The notes beneath the pieces were generated by a model. That model was not told the origin of the DNA, did no database searches, and was given only the letters and a program-made list of their open reading frames with translations. A stretch of 64,000 bases of DNA, taken from contig OY783197.1 in NCBI GenBank assembly GCA_963678675.1, positions 9,799,647 through 9,863,646 on the forward strand, read 5' to 3'. The position numbers and the translations under genes are program-made. Below, piece after piece: positions 10,343-20,734 of this stretch (its first letter is position 1; each line of letters starts with the position of its first letter). This DNA comes from Xiphydria camelus. Lineage: Eukaryota; Arthropoda; Insecta; Hymenoptera; Xiphydriidae.

Positions 10343-10970
10343 GGTAAATGTCCCTGTTTCGGACACTGTCCCGGTTTCTGACACTTTCATACCATTTTCT
10401 TACTTCAATCAATGATATCCATTTGTTCCGACAAACGTTGGTCGGAATTTAGGAGCATCGATGTCGTTTTCTAGCAATCAGTATTAGCGCGACCATGGGT
10501 TAATTCTGATGGCAAGGCGGAAGGTACATTCCGCGAATCGTAGCTATTTCTTCACTAGTAGTCCGGTTTAATGATATCCGTTGACCTGAGTACATGCATC
10601 CAGGTATACCGTTAATTACCGGGCCTTTCCGGATCCTTGAACCTTGATGCATTCCGAAGAGGGATTATCCTTGAGCCACATTAGCTTATTTTCTCTAATG
10701 GAACTTAGTACGTCACGGGAGATACCAAGTACAGAACGCACCTGCACTTCTTGGGAAACTTCCTCGCCCCTTTCGGAACGCTAAGAGGTTGTACTTTCCT
10801 CGCCAGCAGTAGGTACATTCTGTACAGGCGTTCGTGGGCGTTCGTTCGTGGCGAAGGAACGATCACGAACGCCGTTGGGCGCTTGCACGATCGTCCAGTG
10901 AATTCTGTAACGGGACTCGAATGCCGACGATCGTTGTAGTTCAAGAGCTAGCGACGATTTTCGTAACATA
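10343..10970. other. Unassigned interval
   Basis: Mixed-composition sequence with overlapping short frames on both strands around 10700-10940. Codon patterns and splice signals do not make a convincing exon. Confidence 0.4.
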
Positions 10971-10992
10971 TACCGTATGTCCGTCTCTGTAC

Positions 10993-11220
10993 TGGCCAGT
11001 TTGAAAGTTACCTTCGGATCGGCTTGGTCGGTAATCGAGACATTTATACCGTAATTATAATTATTTTCGTAATTTCCATTATTCACAAATTCACAATTTC
11101 GAAGTTAGACGCCTCGATCTTCCGAATTGACATCCACTCTAACTGCCGACTCGACTTCTACCGTATTAAATGACTCGAGTACCGACCAAGCCTATCCGAA
11201 GGTAACTTTCAAACTGGCCA
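10993..11220. mobile_element. 228-bp fold-back MITE inserted in the left end of the PKD-carrying element
   Basis: Its termini are TGGCCAGTTTGAAAGTTACC and the inverted copy. The uninterrupted version of the target is seen in the inverted right end of the host element near 15995. Its core (ATTATTCACAAATTCAC and CCGACTCGACTTCTACCG) recurs at 19257-19480, so it is a repeated family. Confidence 0.7.
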
Positions 11221-11224
11221 CCCC

Positions 11225-11420
11225 GATAGCAAAGTGGCGCCACCGTGACTGCACACTGCTTTCACGCGGTGTATTCGAGTGCATGCACTGGGGTGTCCAT
11301 CTGTCTGTGCACCGTGAAGCCACGCTGCAGTCACGCAGTGTGAGCACCGAGTGGAAGCACTGTGGCATAACAGGGTGACTCCACAGTGCTTGTACTGTGA
11401 GATGATGGTGTAGACCCAGT
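11225..11420. repeat. Left CACNGTG motif array
   Basis: About a dozen degenerate copies of CACTGTG / CACCGTGACTGCAC in both orientations. The same theme fills 15800-15990 at the other end of the element. These look like transposase-binding subterminal repeats. Confidence 0.6.
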
Positions 11421-11519
11421 GGCTTCGCTGTGAAGTTATCATATGGACTACAGGGATGTATTCTAATAAAATATTTATATTAAAAAACAACATTTCTTTT
11501 ACTATTCCATTTATTAAAT

Positions 11520-12440
11520 GAACATATTGTAGCTGGAGATTCCAATATTAAAATATCAAAATGTATTATCCGTCAATTCCCGGGAAAATTTATAATTAAT
11601 TAAAAACTATCGAAGTTTTGGCCCTAAGCCACTTTATAGTATAGTCTTATTAGATATTCGCGAAACAATTTATTAGTGTCAGGATAAAACCGGTACCAAT
11701 CGATAGGAAAAAATCTCCTGAATGACATATAGAAATGGGTAATCTTCAAATTGACGAGAAATAATGTAATTAATTAAAAACTACCTGTCAAAATCACATG
11801 CCAACAAATCGCGAAGCTATATTTTTTCTGTAACCAATTTCATAAATAAAAATATCCCAATGTACAGGAGAAAATTCTTTACAAATTTCAAGCCGGAACT
11901 TATAGTCTACGATGCACCGTTTTTGTGTAATAAATTATTATACATATCGATACCTTACTTTGAAAACCTCGTAAGTGCAATTTTGGACAAAAATGCCATT
12001 TATAGCTTACTGCGTTAAGATTTAAAATCTGAACACAGTAAGCTATAAATGGGATTTTTGTCAAAAATTGCACTTACGAGGTTTTCAAAGTAAGGTATCG
12101 ATATGTAATTCAAATTGGCTTAAATCGATCAGCTGATCGTTACGCGACGCTCCTTTATTACGCGTGCAACTAACGGAGGAAAGCGCATTCCGCAATCTAT
12201 TCAAATTTATACTCTTTTTCCTGGGCATCCTAGATTTACTCGATCAAAAAAATAAAGCTGCCAATTTGTAGCGGGGAAAATTTACTATGAAATTGATGCA
12301 AGAACCTACTTGACAAAATGCACGGTTAATTTATAATAATTTTTTGAAAGTCCCGGTGTACGAAAGTACAATAAGCTGCGCATGGCGCGTTTTACGTGGT
12401 CGCCATGAGAACAGCTGATTGCTTGGCGAAACATGCTCAG
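11520..12440. mobile_element. Left arm of a fold-back element (family of 60868-61556), interrupted
   Basis: The blocks 11540-11640 and 12230-12440 match the left half of the palindrome at 60868-61556 (CCCGGGAAAATTTATAATTAA; GAAAGTCCCGGTGTACGAAAG). The 590 bases between them are foreign and include the hairpin at 11943. The right arm is truncated after about 12925, where PKD sequence begins. Confidence 0.65.
11943..12105. mobile_element. 163-bp palindromic MITE with TA duplication
   Basis: The arms run CATATCGATACCTTACTTTG and mirror almost perfectly for about 75 bases. TA lies on each side (11941-11942 and 12106-12107), as for Tc1/mariner-type elements. Confidence 0.8.
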
Positions 12441-12905
12441 GGGTGCTATTCTCGACGCGTGGGAAATGCTTTTCGTGGACGAAATATTTTTCGTTAACGG
12501 ACGTAAAATTTCGTCGATCACTTTCGTTAACGATTCGAATATCCCTTCCAAGATAGATCTCGCCAACGAAATTAATTTTCTCACACGAAAAATGTGTTTA
12601 CATCCCTTAGCGACGTCTTCTTTTTAGAATCTCGTTTAATCACTTAGCAACGACCCGTCGCATCGGCCCACCACCTCGTCATGCAACTCACCGGCATACA
12701 AATACCAAACAACATTCGTTGACGAAAACAGCGAGAACGACGAATGACAATTTCGTCAACGAAAAAATTAATTTCGTTGACGAGATCTATCTTGGAAAGG
12801 ATATTCGAATCGTTAACGAAAGTGATCGACGAAATTTTAAATCCGTTAACGAAAAATATCTCGTCCACGAAAAGCATTTCCCACGCGTCGAGAATAGCTC
12901 CCCTG
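12441..12905. mobile_element. 465-bp fold-back element with TTCGTTAACGAAA motifs
   Basis: Bases missing from the homologous locus at about 61243-61246 delimit this insert. Its ends are CAGGGGTGCTATTCTCGACG and, inverted, CAGGGGAGCTATTCTCGACG. The arms of about 180 bases are rich in TTTCGTTAACG / CGTTAACGAAA. The CAGGGG end recalls hAT elements, but I find no 8-bp duplication. The empty locus keeps CAG, perhaps an excision footprint. Confidence 0.75.
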
Positions 12906-13494
12906 AAATTACTTTCGTACACCGTGTTCATTTCCCGCACATGTCTCCCTTGAGCTTCTCCATCACCACGAATATCCTCTCCGGCGTCTCGAACATCCTC
13001 TCGAGATTGACGACTCCGCTGTGGGAGAGATTCTGTAGGATGGCTACTTCGTTCTTGAGCTGGGCCTTTTGCTCGGTGGGAAAACGCAGCTTGTCGATCA
13101 CCTTTATCGCCATCGCGCGGCCGGTCTTGCGATGAACTCCGCCGTAGATGATACCAAATTAACCCGAGCCAAGAACTTCGTCCGGGAAGATGTGATAGAG
13201 CTGCGACATGTCGGTTACGCGTTCCTCTGGCTCGGTTGTCGACTGCTCCTACCGACCTGTGGAAAACGACGCGTGTTTTTCGGTATAGCGTCGGTACGCG
13301 TTCGCGCGCACACTCGCGAGCTCTGAACGTACTTGCCGACACAGATAACAGAAACCTAAAATAGATACCACTCTTCCATAATAATTTATTAGACGCGGCG
13401 AGCGCCACCTATTGACTTGTTCGCAAACTAAAATCCAGGGCCCCACCTGATACAGCAGGTTCCTTATTTTAAATAAGCAGGGATGCACTTAACT

Positions 13495-13658
13495 GTTCTT
13501 GTATAAATTTTTATTTCCAACTTTTCGAAGAAACTATTCATTATTTCTTTCGCTTGTTATACAAATACGATTCCTGTTGTAAATCCTATTTGTATAACAG
13601 AAAAGAGATTATAAATATTTTTTTCGAAAAAATTGGAAATAAAAATGTTTACAAGAAC
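13495..13658. mobile_element. 164-bp MITE, ACT duplication, in the PKD C-D intron
   Basis: The arms are GTTCTTGTATAAATTTTTA and the mirrored GTTCTTGTAAACATTTTTA. ACT flanks both sides (13492-13494 and 13659-13661). It shares the ACT target with the elements at 4134 and 47200, though its sequence differs. Confidence 0.75.
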
Positions 13659-13659
13659 A

Positions 13660-14345
13660 CTATTTCACACATGATATAACATAGTATAATAATAAAATAT
13701 TTTACACATAAGATAATATAATAATACACTATTTCAGAGGTAGTATAAATTAAAGAAAGTGAATAATGTTAAACTTATTTATTTTTCCTCCTCTTACAAT
13801 GGTATTCTCGTGCTCTTGTACAAATATTTTATCTTCTAATTTGTACCTATAATCTTTTCCCGAGAGCTGATTGTTCACACCGTTTGCCCAATTATGGGAA
13901 CAGAACAATACGAAATACGATATAATATTTCTTATTACTATATATCTTCATTTTATTTATAATGATAAAAATACCACATTGTTATGCTTACCTCATAAAC
14001 ATAACCTACAATTCTAAACACTAAGCTACACTAAAGTTACAGTTCATTAAAGTCAATAAAACGCTAAATATGTACAATACAAGTCGAAGAACAAAAAATC
14101 ACAAAATATACACCAGATCACCACGAAATTTAGCACGAACGTAAAGTTAACCACACCGATTTACACAATAAGCAAAGCAAACAGAATGGTTAAACTCTGA
14201 ATGAAAAGACGAAAAGTAGCTGGCGCTACAGATGTATTTCATCCGCACATGCGCTGTAAATTCGTTCGCACAACTTTAGCGCCTCTGATGGTTTGTTCGC
14301 AAACTTTTCCAGATCTAGGATTGGTGCATATAAGTGAAACCCCCG
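13660..14345. other. PKD intron remainder, AT-rich
   Basis: No exon is recognised between PKD exons C and D apart from the MITE. The phrase TTTGTTCGCAAAC at 14295 and a relative at 13418 (TTGTTCGCAAAC) bracket much of it and may mark another inserted element. Confidence 0.4.
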
Positions 14346-14999
14346 TGCTTGCCGATCCGGAGGTGACGGGCATCAATGCCTGCCTGATATTCGTTTTCCA
14401 GGTCCTCGCCAAGTGAGCGCCAACGCCACTTTCCGGCGGTGGAAGCTGACCACTAGCACCTCCGTAGAGGGGATCTTCGCCGACGTAGTAATCGACGTTG
14501 GCCGTTCTCAATTCGAAACAATGCATCGTGCCTGGAAGGAGAGAACGCGCGCGTTGTACATCGACTAAACGCGCACAGACAATTTCTAACGATATACATA
14601 TGTACTCACGAGAATGTTGTTCCCTGGCGGCAGCGACGACTAGAATTTCAGCCAACGGAATCTCTTTGAAGTACTTGGAACTGCTGTCGCTTTGGAACAG
14701 AATTATGGCCTTTGTGTCCAATCGCCAATAGAGTCTCTTCCTCTGAAAACACGCGCGTCTTAATGATGGGGGAAGCGAAACCGAATCAGCGCTACGTCGT
14801 CAACCTACCATCGGATCGCGATTCGTCGAGTGCACCATCCATCCTTCTTTCAGGATCTTGGAGCCGCGTCGTTTCATGTGCTTGGCGCTTTGAACTATTC
14901 ACATCAGCGGTATATTGTTACTCGGCGATGAGCTGCACCTGCGTTATCGCGTACAAGGTACCAAGTGTGACGGAGGGAGTGATGGAGAAGAAAAAAAGA

Positions 15000-15795
15000 T
15001 AAAGTATCGCAAGTGTCGAGATACGACGTTGATTGAATAATTACCTCGATGGTCTGGAATTTTGAAATTCGTCGGAAGATGCGTCGTCATGGCACGGAAC
15101 GAGGTCCTACGGAAATATCACACGCCTAAAACGATTCTTAGTGCGCTTTCCTCGTGTTTCTTTGTGTTTATGCGATTAGAGGGGGGATGATGACAGGTTG
15201 GCTTATTGTCACTTCGCTGTAGACTCCCAGTATAGCTCGGTCGTTCGCAAGGGCCTCTTCGGTGTCCCGGAGCTCCCGAGGCGGTTTCTCGCGAGGGTCG
15301 CTCGTCCGGTGTCTCTCTGCTGGCCTTTGCGGTCTTTCGTCAACCGACGCTATGTAGCGGCGGCCATGATGGCGTTCGTGCTACGAGGGAACTCGATACG
15401 ACAGACTTCGTAATCGTCGAATACTGCCTAAACGCCGGCCTCGCCGCACTTCCATTTAACTCAGTGAGCTTCGCACTGCTCCGCGAACACCACCATGCAC
15501 TTTTTATCGCACTCACTCGCGAAAAACCCGACTAAAGTTCCGAATTTCGTAGGAGCGATCCGCCACACGTCCGCACTGCTCGACCACCGAACCTTTAAAT
15601 TTAATTACGAACACGTTTCCTGCGTATTAAAATGATTGAGTTAACCCCCGTACTAAAATCTTGAAATTTGCGTAAAACTATGTTGGCGTGCCGCGGGAGC
15701 TGCGTGTTCCGCAGCGAATTCATTAATTCGTTAACAATTTTGTGAAGACAGTGAATTTACCGATATTCATGGTCGGTAAATTTACGAAGTGTGCA
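15000..15795. other. CpG-rich stretch upstream of PKD exon A, no exon identified
   Basis: GC content rises between 15180 and 15500. The missing PKD C1-domain exons would be expected here if the copy were complete, but I find no HX12CX2C-type frame. It may be an unrelated 5' region taken along in the capture. Confidence 0.4.
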
Positions 15796-15799
15796 CGTC

Positions 15800-15990
15800 G
15801 AAAAGGCACCGTGACTGCACTGAGTGTAACCACTGTGTCTTTATCCTGTGAACCACTCAGTGTGCTCACTGTGTAGCCACGGTGCTTTTAGTTTGTGTAC
15901 GCCACGCGATCACGCCACGGTGAGACCACAGTGGTGCCACTACGTGGCAGCACTGCGTGCGGCTAGCGTGTAAATCCACGCTTTGCTGTC
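15800..15990. repeat. Right CACNGTG motif array
   Basis: Degenerate CACTGTG / CACCGTGACTGCACTG motifs in both orientations, ending about 25 bases before the right terminus. It pairs with the array at 11225-11420. Confidence 0.6.
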
Positions 15991-16219
15991 GGGGCAGTAC
16001 AGAGACGGACATACGGTAATGAGCACGGTTTATCGTCTGTTGGTTACGTAGATTTCGCTGCGATTATTGAGAAATCAATGGTCTTAAAGCGCGCGGGCGG
16101 GGCGGGAACCCACCCTGTAATTTTTTAAGGGGTGAAAAAAAATTCTATTTAACATAAATGAGCAAGGATCTTACTACCCTAGACTGAAACTAGCCCTTTC
16201 GAATGTTAATAAAAAAATG

Positions 16220-17260
16220 GTCTTACAGTTAGAAGATGAGGCAAAGGTCAAGTCTTTCAACTGTTCAATTGAAAAAAAATGCGGTAGTTAACATAAATGA
16301 GCACTGTCAGACTTGCATAACTTTCAAACTACAGGCCTCAAGCAATGAAAAAACCTTGGTCTGACAAAAAACAATTAGGGTAAAGTGGGGGAAATATCGC
16401 CGGGAAGTTACACCATGAGTGCAAGTGAGAGGCGTTTATGGGACCGTCTAAGTAGGAGTGAGACAGATTTATATAAAATCTCAACGTGGATTGTCTCGTA
16501 GATATGAATGCCTTTTACGGTGCCAAAAAATTCTGGTTCGGATTTTATCTGAAAGCAAAAAATGACGAAAATTTTTAAACTAGAAGGTTCAATCTCGTTC
16601 TTGTAACCGGTGGTTTTGAGAAACATTTATAATTAACAATTTTACAACAATTTAAATTACGAGTGTGATTTTTCAAGTAATTTCGTCCTAGTTTTGTGAT
16701 TGCCAAGAAAAAAGAATTAATTAAACAAAAATTTTATGTGTCAGGGACGAAATAAAATCTTTACAAAGCGATTGAGACAATTTACATTAAAATCGGTTCA
16801 GTAGTCTTTGAAATATATTTGGCACCGTAAACTGGCATTCATAAAATACCTGCCGGATTCAATGCCCAATAACTTGTAAACAACACAATCTTTTTAAGTT
16901 TTTCTTTTTGATAAATTTTGTTAAGTGTGTATTTGTAATAACATTTTATAAATAAGTGTTAAATAAATGAAATATATGAAAAAAAAATTATTGAGGATAA
17001 TACTTTTTTAAGGCCACCTAGGTGTATGTAGCACCTTAATTGAAAAAAAATGCGATAGTTAACATAACTGAGCACTATCAGACTTGCATAACTTTCAAAC
17101 TACAGGCCTCAAGCAATGAAAAAACCTTGATCTGACAAAAAAAAACAATTAGGGTAAAGTGGGAGAAATATCGCGGGAAAGTTACACTATGAGTGCAAGT
17201 GAGAGGCGTTTATGGGACCGTCTAAGTAGGAGTGAGATAGATTTATATGAAATCATAATG
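16220..17260. repeat. Two partial copies of a transposon 5' region
   Basis: Blocks at about 16224-16450 and 17035-17255 share TTGAAAAAAAATGCGGTAGTTAACATAA, a CTTGCATAACTTTCAAACT block, AGGGTAAAGTGGG and ATGAGTGCAAGTGAGAGGCG. The mirrored copy at 17880-18060 heads the gene at 17333-17927. The intervening 16450-17030 is AT-rich and unassigned. Confidence 0.55.
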
Positions 17261-17332
17261 TAGGTGATTTTTATATTTTATTGAACAGAAAACATTTTAT
17301 TTATGAAGTGTAAACCAAATGTAGAATATTTA

Positions 17333-17927
17333 TTAAAATTCTGAGTCTGATTCCGGCTCGTCTTCATCAGATTCGCATGTTTCTTCCTCGCAGTCGATAT
17401 GGTCATCTGCAAAATAAAATTAAATGATCAGAACAACAACAAAACAATGAAAGACTAAATTAACGAATGCACTACTTACCTTGAAGATTTTCTTGCGAAG
17501 ACTGGACGTTAATGATGTCACTGACAAGTGGTGGAAGTTGTTCTCCCAAAAACCACAGGATTTCGTATTTCCCATCGATCAGGATCCAACCGCTGTCTTC
17601 TTTAGATGTCAAAGCGGGATTCTTGACAGGAGCATTCGACCATAGCATAGCAATATGACGAGCTCTGAGGACTTGTGGTAAAAGCTCTGCTTTACATGGT
17701 GGTAAAGCAGTTGCATCACAATTTGTCATTTTTTTGGAAAATGATTCTGACGGTTTTTTAGCGCAGTACGTTTTCGTGAAAAGGTGAAAGCGGGCTGCAT
17801 TAACGTCTGTAAAACCTTTCGCGTTATACATTTCACAAACGAATTTTTGTATCGTCAGTAATGTCGCATTCCATAAATGCTTCTCACTTGCACTCATAGT
17901 GTAACTTTCCCGCGATATTTCCCCCAC
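17333..17927 (-). CDS. Small transposon-associated protein, two exons, unnamed family
   Basis: Exon 1 is 17927-17480 and exon 2 is 17406-17333. The donor GTAAGT and acceptor TTTGCAG leave a G|AT codon that joins in frame to an acidic tail (DDHIDCEEETCESDEDEPE). I would start at MSASEKHLW (17897), because the ATG at 17927 lies in the repeated GGGTAAAGTGGGGG leader. The protein carries a phrase I associate with uncharacterised insect transposon proteins (DATALPPCKAELLPQVLRA then LWSNA, and DGKYEILWF). No catalytic motif is visible. Copies of its 5' end lie on the other strand at 16220 and 17040, and fragments of a second reading frame follow at 18021-18221. It is probably the C-terminal part of a mobile-element gene rather than a host gene. 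Confidence 0.5.
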
Positions 17928-18020
17928 TTTACCCCAATTGTTTTTTGTCAGACCAAGGTTTTTTTATTGCTTGAGGCCAGTAGTTTGGAAGTTATGCAAG
18001 TCTGAGAGTGCTCATTTATG

Positions 18021-18221
18021 TTAACTACCGCATTTTTTTTCAATTGAACAGTTGTTAGACTTGACCTTTGCCTCATCTTCTAACTGTAAGACTGCATTAT
18101 TATTTTTTCCAAATCTGCGGAAACACAAATAGTTTGAATCATATTCAATAGCTGCATGTTTCTGGTATAAATATCGCGTAGCTTTTGCACGGTTTATATC
18201 GACGATCGCAAATAAGAACAT
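18021..18221 (-). pseudogene. Fragment related to the decayed gene at 44.5-46 kb
   Basis: The frame reads INRAKATRYLYQKHAAIEYDS, close to INRAKTTRHLYQKNAAIEYDS at about 45165-45215 on the same strand. It then switches to LQLEDEAKVKSNNCSIEKK, which is repeated at about 16224-16290. This is a rearranged piece of the same transposon family. Confidence 0.6.
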
Positions 18222-18432
18222 CGTATCTCAATAATGATAGTTTCTCAGAAAGTAGGTTTAAATTCGATAATATTTATGCCAAATTTCCATATTAATTAGA
18301 TACGATTAAATTACTTTTTTTTTAAATCCACATTATTTGCAAAAATAATTTAGAAATCATGATTTTAATTGAAAGAGGAGAATTTCTTATATTGAAAAGT
18401 GATGTTAACTGATTTTGGCCAAAAATTGAGAT

Positions 18433-18583
18433 CTCCTCCTCCTCCTCCTCCTCCTCCTCCTCCTCCTCCTCCTCCTCCTCCTCCTCCTCCTCCTCCTCCT
18501 CCTCCTCCTCCTCCTCCTCCTCCTCCTCCTCCTCCTCCTCCTCCTCCTCCTCCTCCTCCTCCTCCTCCTCCTCCTCCTCCTCC
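18433..18583. repeat. (TCC)n microsatellite, about 50 copies
   Basis: A pure CTC/TCC run of about 150 bases. It reads as poly-Pro or poly-Glu in open frames, but these are not genes. Confidence 0.97.
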
Positions 18584-19173
18584 GTCCTCCGTCCTCCGTC
18601 CTCCGTCCTCCGTCCTCCGTCCTCCGTCCTCCGTCCTCCGTCCTCCGTCCTCCGTCCTCCGTCCTCCGTCCTCCGTCCTCCGTCCTCCGTCCTCCGTCCT
18701 CCGTCCTCCGTCCTCCGTCCTCCGTCCTCCGTCCTCCGTCCTCCGTCCTCCGTCCTCCGTCCTCCGTCCTCCGTCCTCCGTCCTCCGTCCTCCGTCCTCC
18801 GTCCTCCGTCCTCCGTCCTCCGTCCTCCGTCCTCCGTCCTCCGTCCTCCGTCCTCCGTCCTCCGTCCTCCGTCCTCCGTCCTCCGTCCTCCGTCCTCCGT
18901 CCTCCGTCCTCCGTCCTCCGTCCTCCGTCCTCCGTCCTCCGTCCTCCGTCCTCCGTCCTCCGTCCTCCGTCCTCCGTCCTCCGTCCTCCGTCCTCCGTCC
19001 TCCGTCCTCCGTCCTCCGTCCTCCGTCCTCCGTCCTCCGTCCTCCGTCCTCCGTCCTCCGTCCTCCGTCCTCCGTCCTCCGTCCTCCGTCCTCCGTCCTC
19101 CGTCCTCCGTCCTCCGTCCTCCGTCCTCCGTCCTCCGTCCTCCGTCCTCCGTCCTCCGTCCTCCGTCCTCCGT
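18577..19173. repeat. (TCCTCCG)n heptamer array, about 84 copies
   Basis: A perfect 7-bp tandem array follows the TCC run directly, and its unit is TCC+TCC+G. The other strand is (CGGAGGA)n, with GG-rich spacing that could form G-quadruplexes. The encoded TEDGGRR and PPSSVLR repeats are artefacts. I see no variant units across nearly 600 bases. Confidence 0.97.
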
Positions 19174-19245
19174 CTCCAGCCTATTTTTAGACCGTAAGAT
19201 GGCGTTTTTCCCGCGTGACACCGACCGGAAGTTCGCAGGCTGTCA
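19174..19245. repeat. Fragment identical in part to 45646-45720
   Basis: The phrase CTATTTTTAGACCGTAAGATGGCG and GTTTTTCCCGCGTGACACCG appear inverted at 45646-45720, inside the coding end of the decayed gene there. The microsatellite array therefore lies within or next to another copy of that element. Confidence 0.75.
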
Positions 19246-19256
19246 AAAGAGTTGAT

Positions 19257-19480
19257 ATCAATTCGGGAGATCGAAGCATCTCACCTCGAAATCGTGAATT
19301 TGTGAATAATGGTGAGTAATGTCCATTATTCACAAATTCACGATTTCAAGGTTAGATGCTTCGATCTCTCGAATTGACACCAACTCTAACTACCGACTCG
19401 ACTTCTACCGATATAAATGACTCGAGTAGCGATGAAGCTCGGTCGAAGGTAAATTTCAAGGTCCCTGCAACTGGTCCGTT
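19257..19480. repeat. Palindrome and repeat of the 10993-11220 MITE family
   Basis: 19261-19371 is a near-perfect palindrome (CGAAGCATCTCACCTCGAAATC mirrored around GTCCATTATTCACAAATTC). Its right side continues with CCGACTCGACTTCTACCG, as in the MITE at 10993-11220. Confidence 0.65.
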
Positions 19481-19686
19481 CGGCGCCGGACATCCTGTAT
19501 AAAGGCACACTTTGTAATGTATTTATTGCTGTTGACGGCCACTGTAGCGCTGAATATTGCCTACTGCCGCGCCACCACTCGGGCATGCACGAGCCCTATA
19601 GGCGACGAGCGAATATTGTTTAGCAGCGCCTCTCCGCGGCGAACCGAAACATTTATTACGGGAACTGACCAGAGTCACTTAGGTCG

Positions 19687-20395
19687 GGTGTCCACCGGGT
19701 CGGGCCGATCGCTAAGCACTTGAGTATATCTATATATACCCAATCTGTATATCTATACAGGGTGTTCGGAAAAAACACCGACACAGAAATAGGGGTGATA
19801 GGTTACGTCATTACAAGTATTTTGATATAAGGGACCTATACCCGCAAGCGCCCCCTTCTGGAGATATCAACTTTTCAAGTTTATAACGACCGAGGTTGAT
19901 CAAAGTAGAATAATATTGAGTTTTTTGTCTACCTGTACAATTGAAAAACAAATGAAAACTCCTTGTATCCGCATCATCTTCGAAAAGTACAAGGACTTGA
20001 GCCAAGCGGTTATCCTTTCCGCAAGCAGTTTGCGCAGTGGCACATCTATCCAGAATCGTTTTCGATGTTGCATGGACATGGGTGGCCGTCATTTTGAGCA
20101 TTTGCTGTAGTACATTGTTTTTGTATCTCGTAAAATTAAATATTCGTTACCATCTTGATACGTTTCTTATTATTCTACTTTGATCAACCTCGGTCGTTAT
20201 AAACTTGAAAAGTTGATATCTCCAGAAGGGGGCGCTTGCGGGTATAGGTCCCTTATATCAAAATACTTGTAATGACGTAACCTATCACCCCTATTTCTGT
20301 GTCGGTGTTTTTTCCGAACACCCTGTATATACCCAAGTGCCCAGCGATTGGCCCAATTGTGGTCGGCCCGATCCGGTGGACATCCGGCCTTGTAG
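19687..20395. mobile_element. Fold-back element interrupted by a mariner-type MITE
   Basis: Outer arms (GTCCACCGGGTCGGGCCGA at 19690 and the mirrored TCGGCCCGATCCGGTGGAC at 20360) enclose the inner element at 19758-20325. The outer arms resume on each side, which shows a nested insertion. Confidence 0.6.
19758..20325. mobile_element. 568-bp palindromic MITE, CAGGGTG ends, TA/TATA duplication
   Basis: It starts CAGGGTGTTCGGAAAAAAC and ends with the mirror. The arms are about 165 bases, and TATA lies at both edges. The centre holds a short non-palindromic insert. These CAGGGTGTTC ends are a common insect repeat terminus, also seen in part at 29248, 30213 and 33477. Confidence 0.8.
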
Positions 20396-20734
20396 TTAAG
20401 TGATCGTAGGACCTGATGTGTCATAATGTCAACTTGCTGGCAACGTATACTATAATTTATTTCGGCTTTCAGGCCGTAAAATTTATGCATCATAATGATG
20501 CTTCGTATAAAAATGGCCTAAAATTAGTCTTTTCTAAACATGTTTTAAATGTGAGTGAGCGCAAATGTGGTATAACCTAAATTTCTGTGATAGAAGGCCG
20601 TGTGATTCGCCAGATATCAGTAACTCTTAATCCATATTCAGTTACTTTAGAAGTAAGTAGTCAATAGCTTTCTCCTCGCGACTTTGTCCGCGTGTGAATC
20701 ACGAAATAATCTCATTCTTTATTTTACTCCCTTA

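Larger units (their letters stand above)
12940..14894 (-). pseudogene. Protein kinase D (PRKD) partial copy: PH domain and kinase N-lobe exons
   Basis: There are four exons on the minus strand. A: 14894-14809 (QSAKHMKRRGSKILKEGWMV). B: 14742-14610 (RKRLYWRLDTKAIILFQ to EIPLAEILVVAA). C: 14531 to about 14350 (HCFELRTANVDYYVGED to IRQALMPVTSGSA). D: about 13248-12940 (MSQLYHIFPDEVLGSG to [10 protein letters not shown]). A-B and B-C join with correct phases and GT-AG sites. A to C encode the PH domain, and D the glycine loop, the catalytic lysine (AIKVIDK) and the VVMEKLKGD hinge of this Ca/diacylglycerol-pathway kinase. The C1 domains and the rest of the kinase are absent. In D the loop Gln codon is TAA (13159-13161), and after GDM the frame runs into fold-back DNA. 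Introns are kept, so it is a DNA-level copy, not a retrocopy. A sequencing error at the stop is possible, but truncation on both sides argues for a dead fragment. Confidence 0.82.
10973..16016. mobile_element. 5.0-kb inverted-repeat element carrying PKD exons
   Basis: The left end CCGTATGTCCGTCTCTGT is mirrored at the right end, which ends ACAGAGACGGACATACGG. Once a MITE inserted in the left arm is removed, the match continues through a CCCCGAYAGCAAAG block. TA lies just outside both ends (10971-10972 and 16017-16018). Inside each end is an array of CACNGTG motifs (11225-11420 and 15800-15990). Between them are fold-back elements and exons of a protein kinase D gene. I infer a DNA transposon that captured host sequence. 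I see no transposase in it, so it would be non-autonomous. Confidence 0.6.

Noticed and set aside
14201..15413. Plus-strand frames over the PKD exons and the upstream CpG-rich stretch
   Set aside because: Shadows of minus-strand exons A-C, or unsupported by splice sites. The minus-strand PH domain is unmistakable.
18433..19173. Telomere or centromere satellite
   Set aside because: The heptamer is not the insect TTAGG telomere unit and the array is only about 0.6 kb within transposon sequence. Nothing shows chromosome-end context.
18322..19221. Long open frames (TEDGGRR and PPSSVLR repeats) across the microsatellite
   Set aside because: They are translations of TCC and TCCTCCG tandem DNA. 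A 7-bp unit is open in all frames by chance. No start context or flanking exons.
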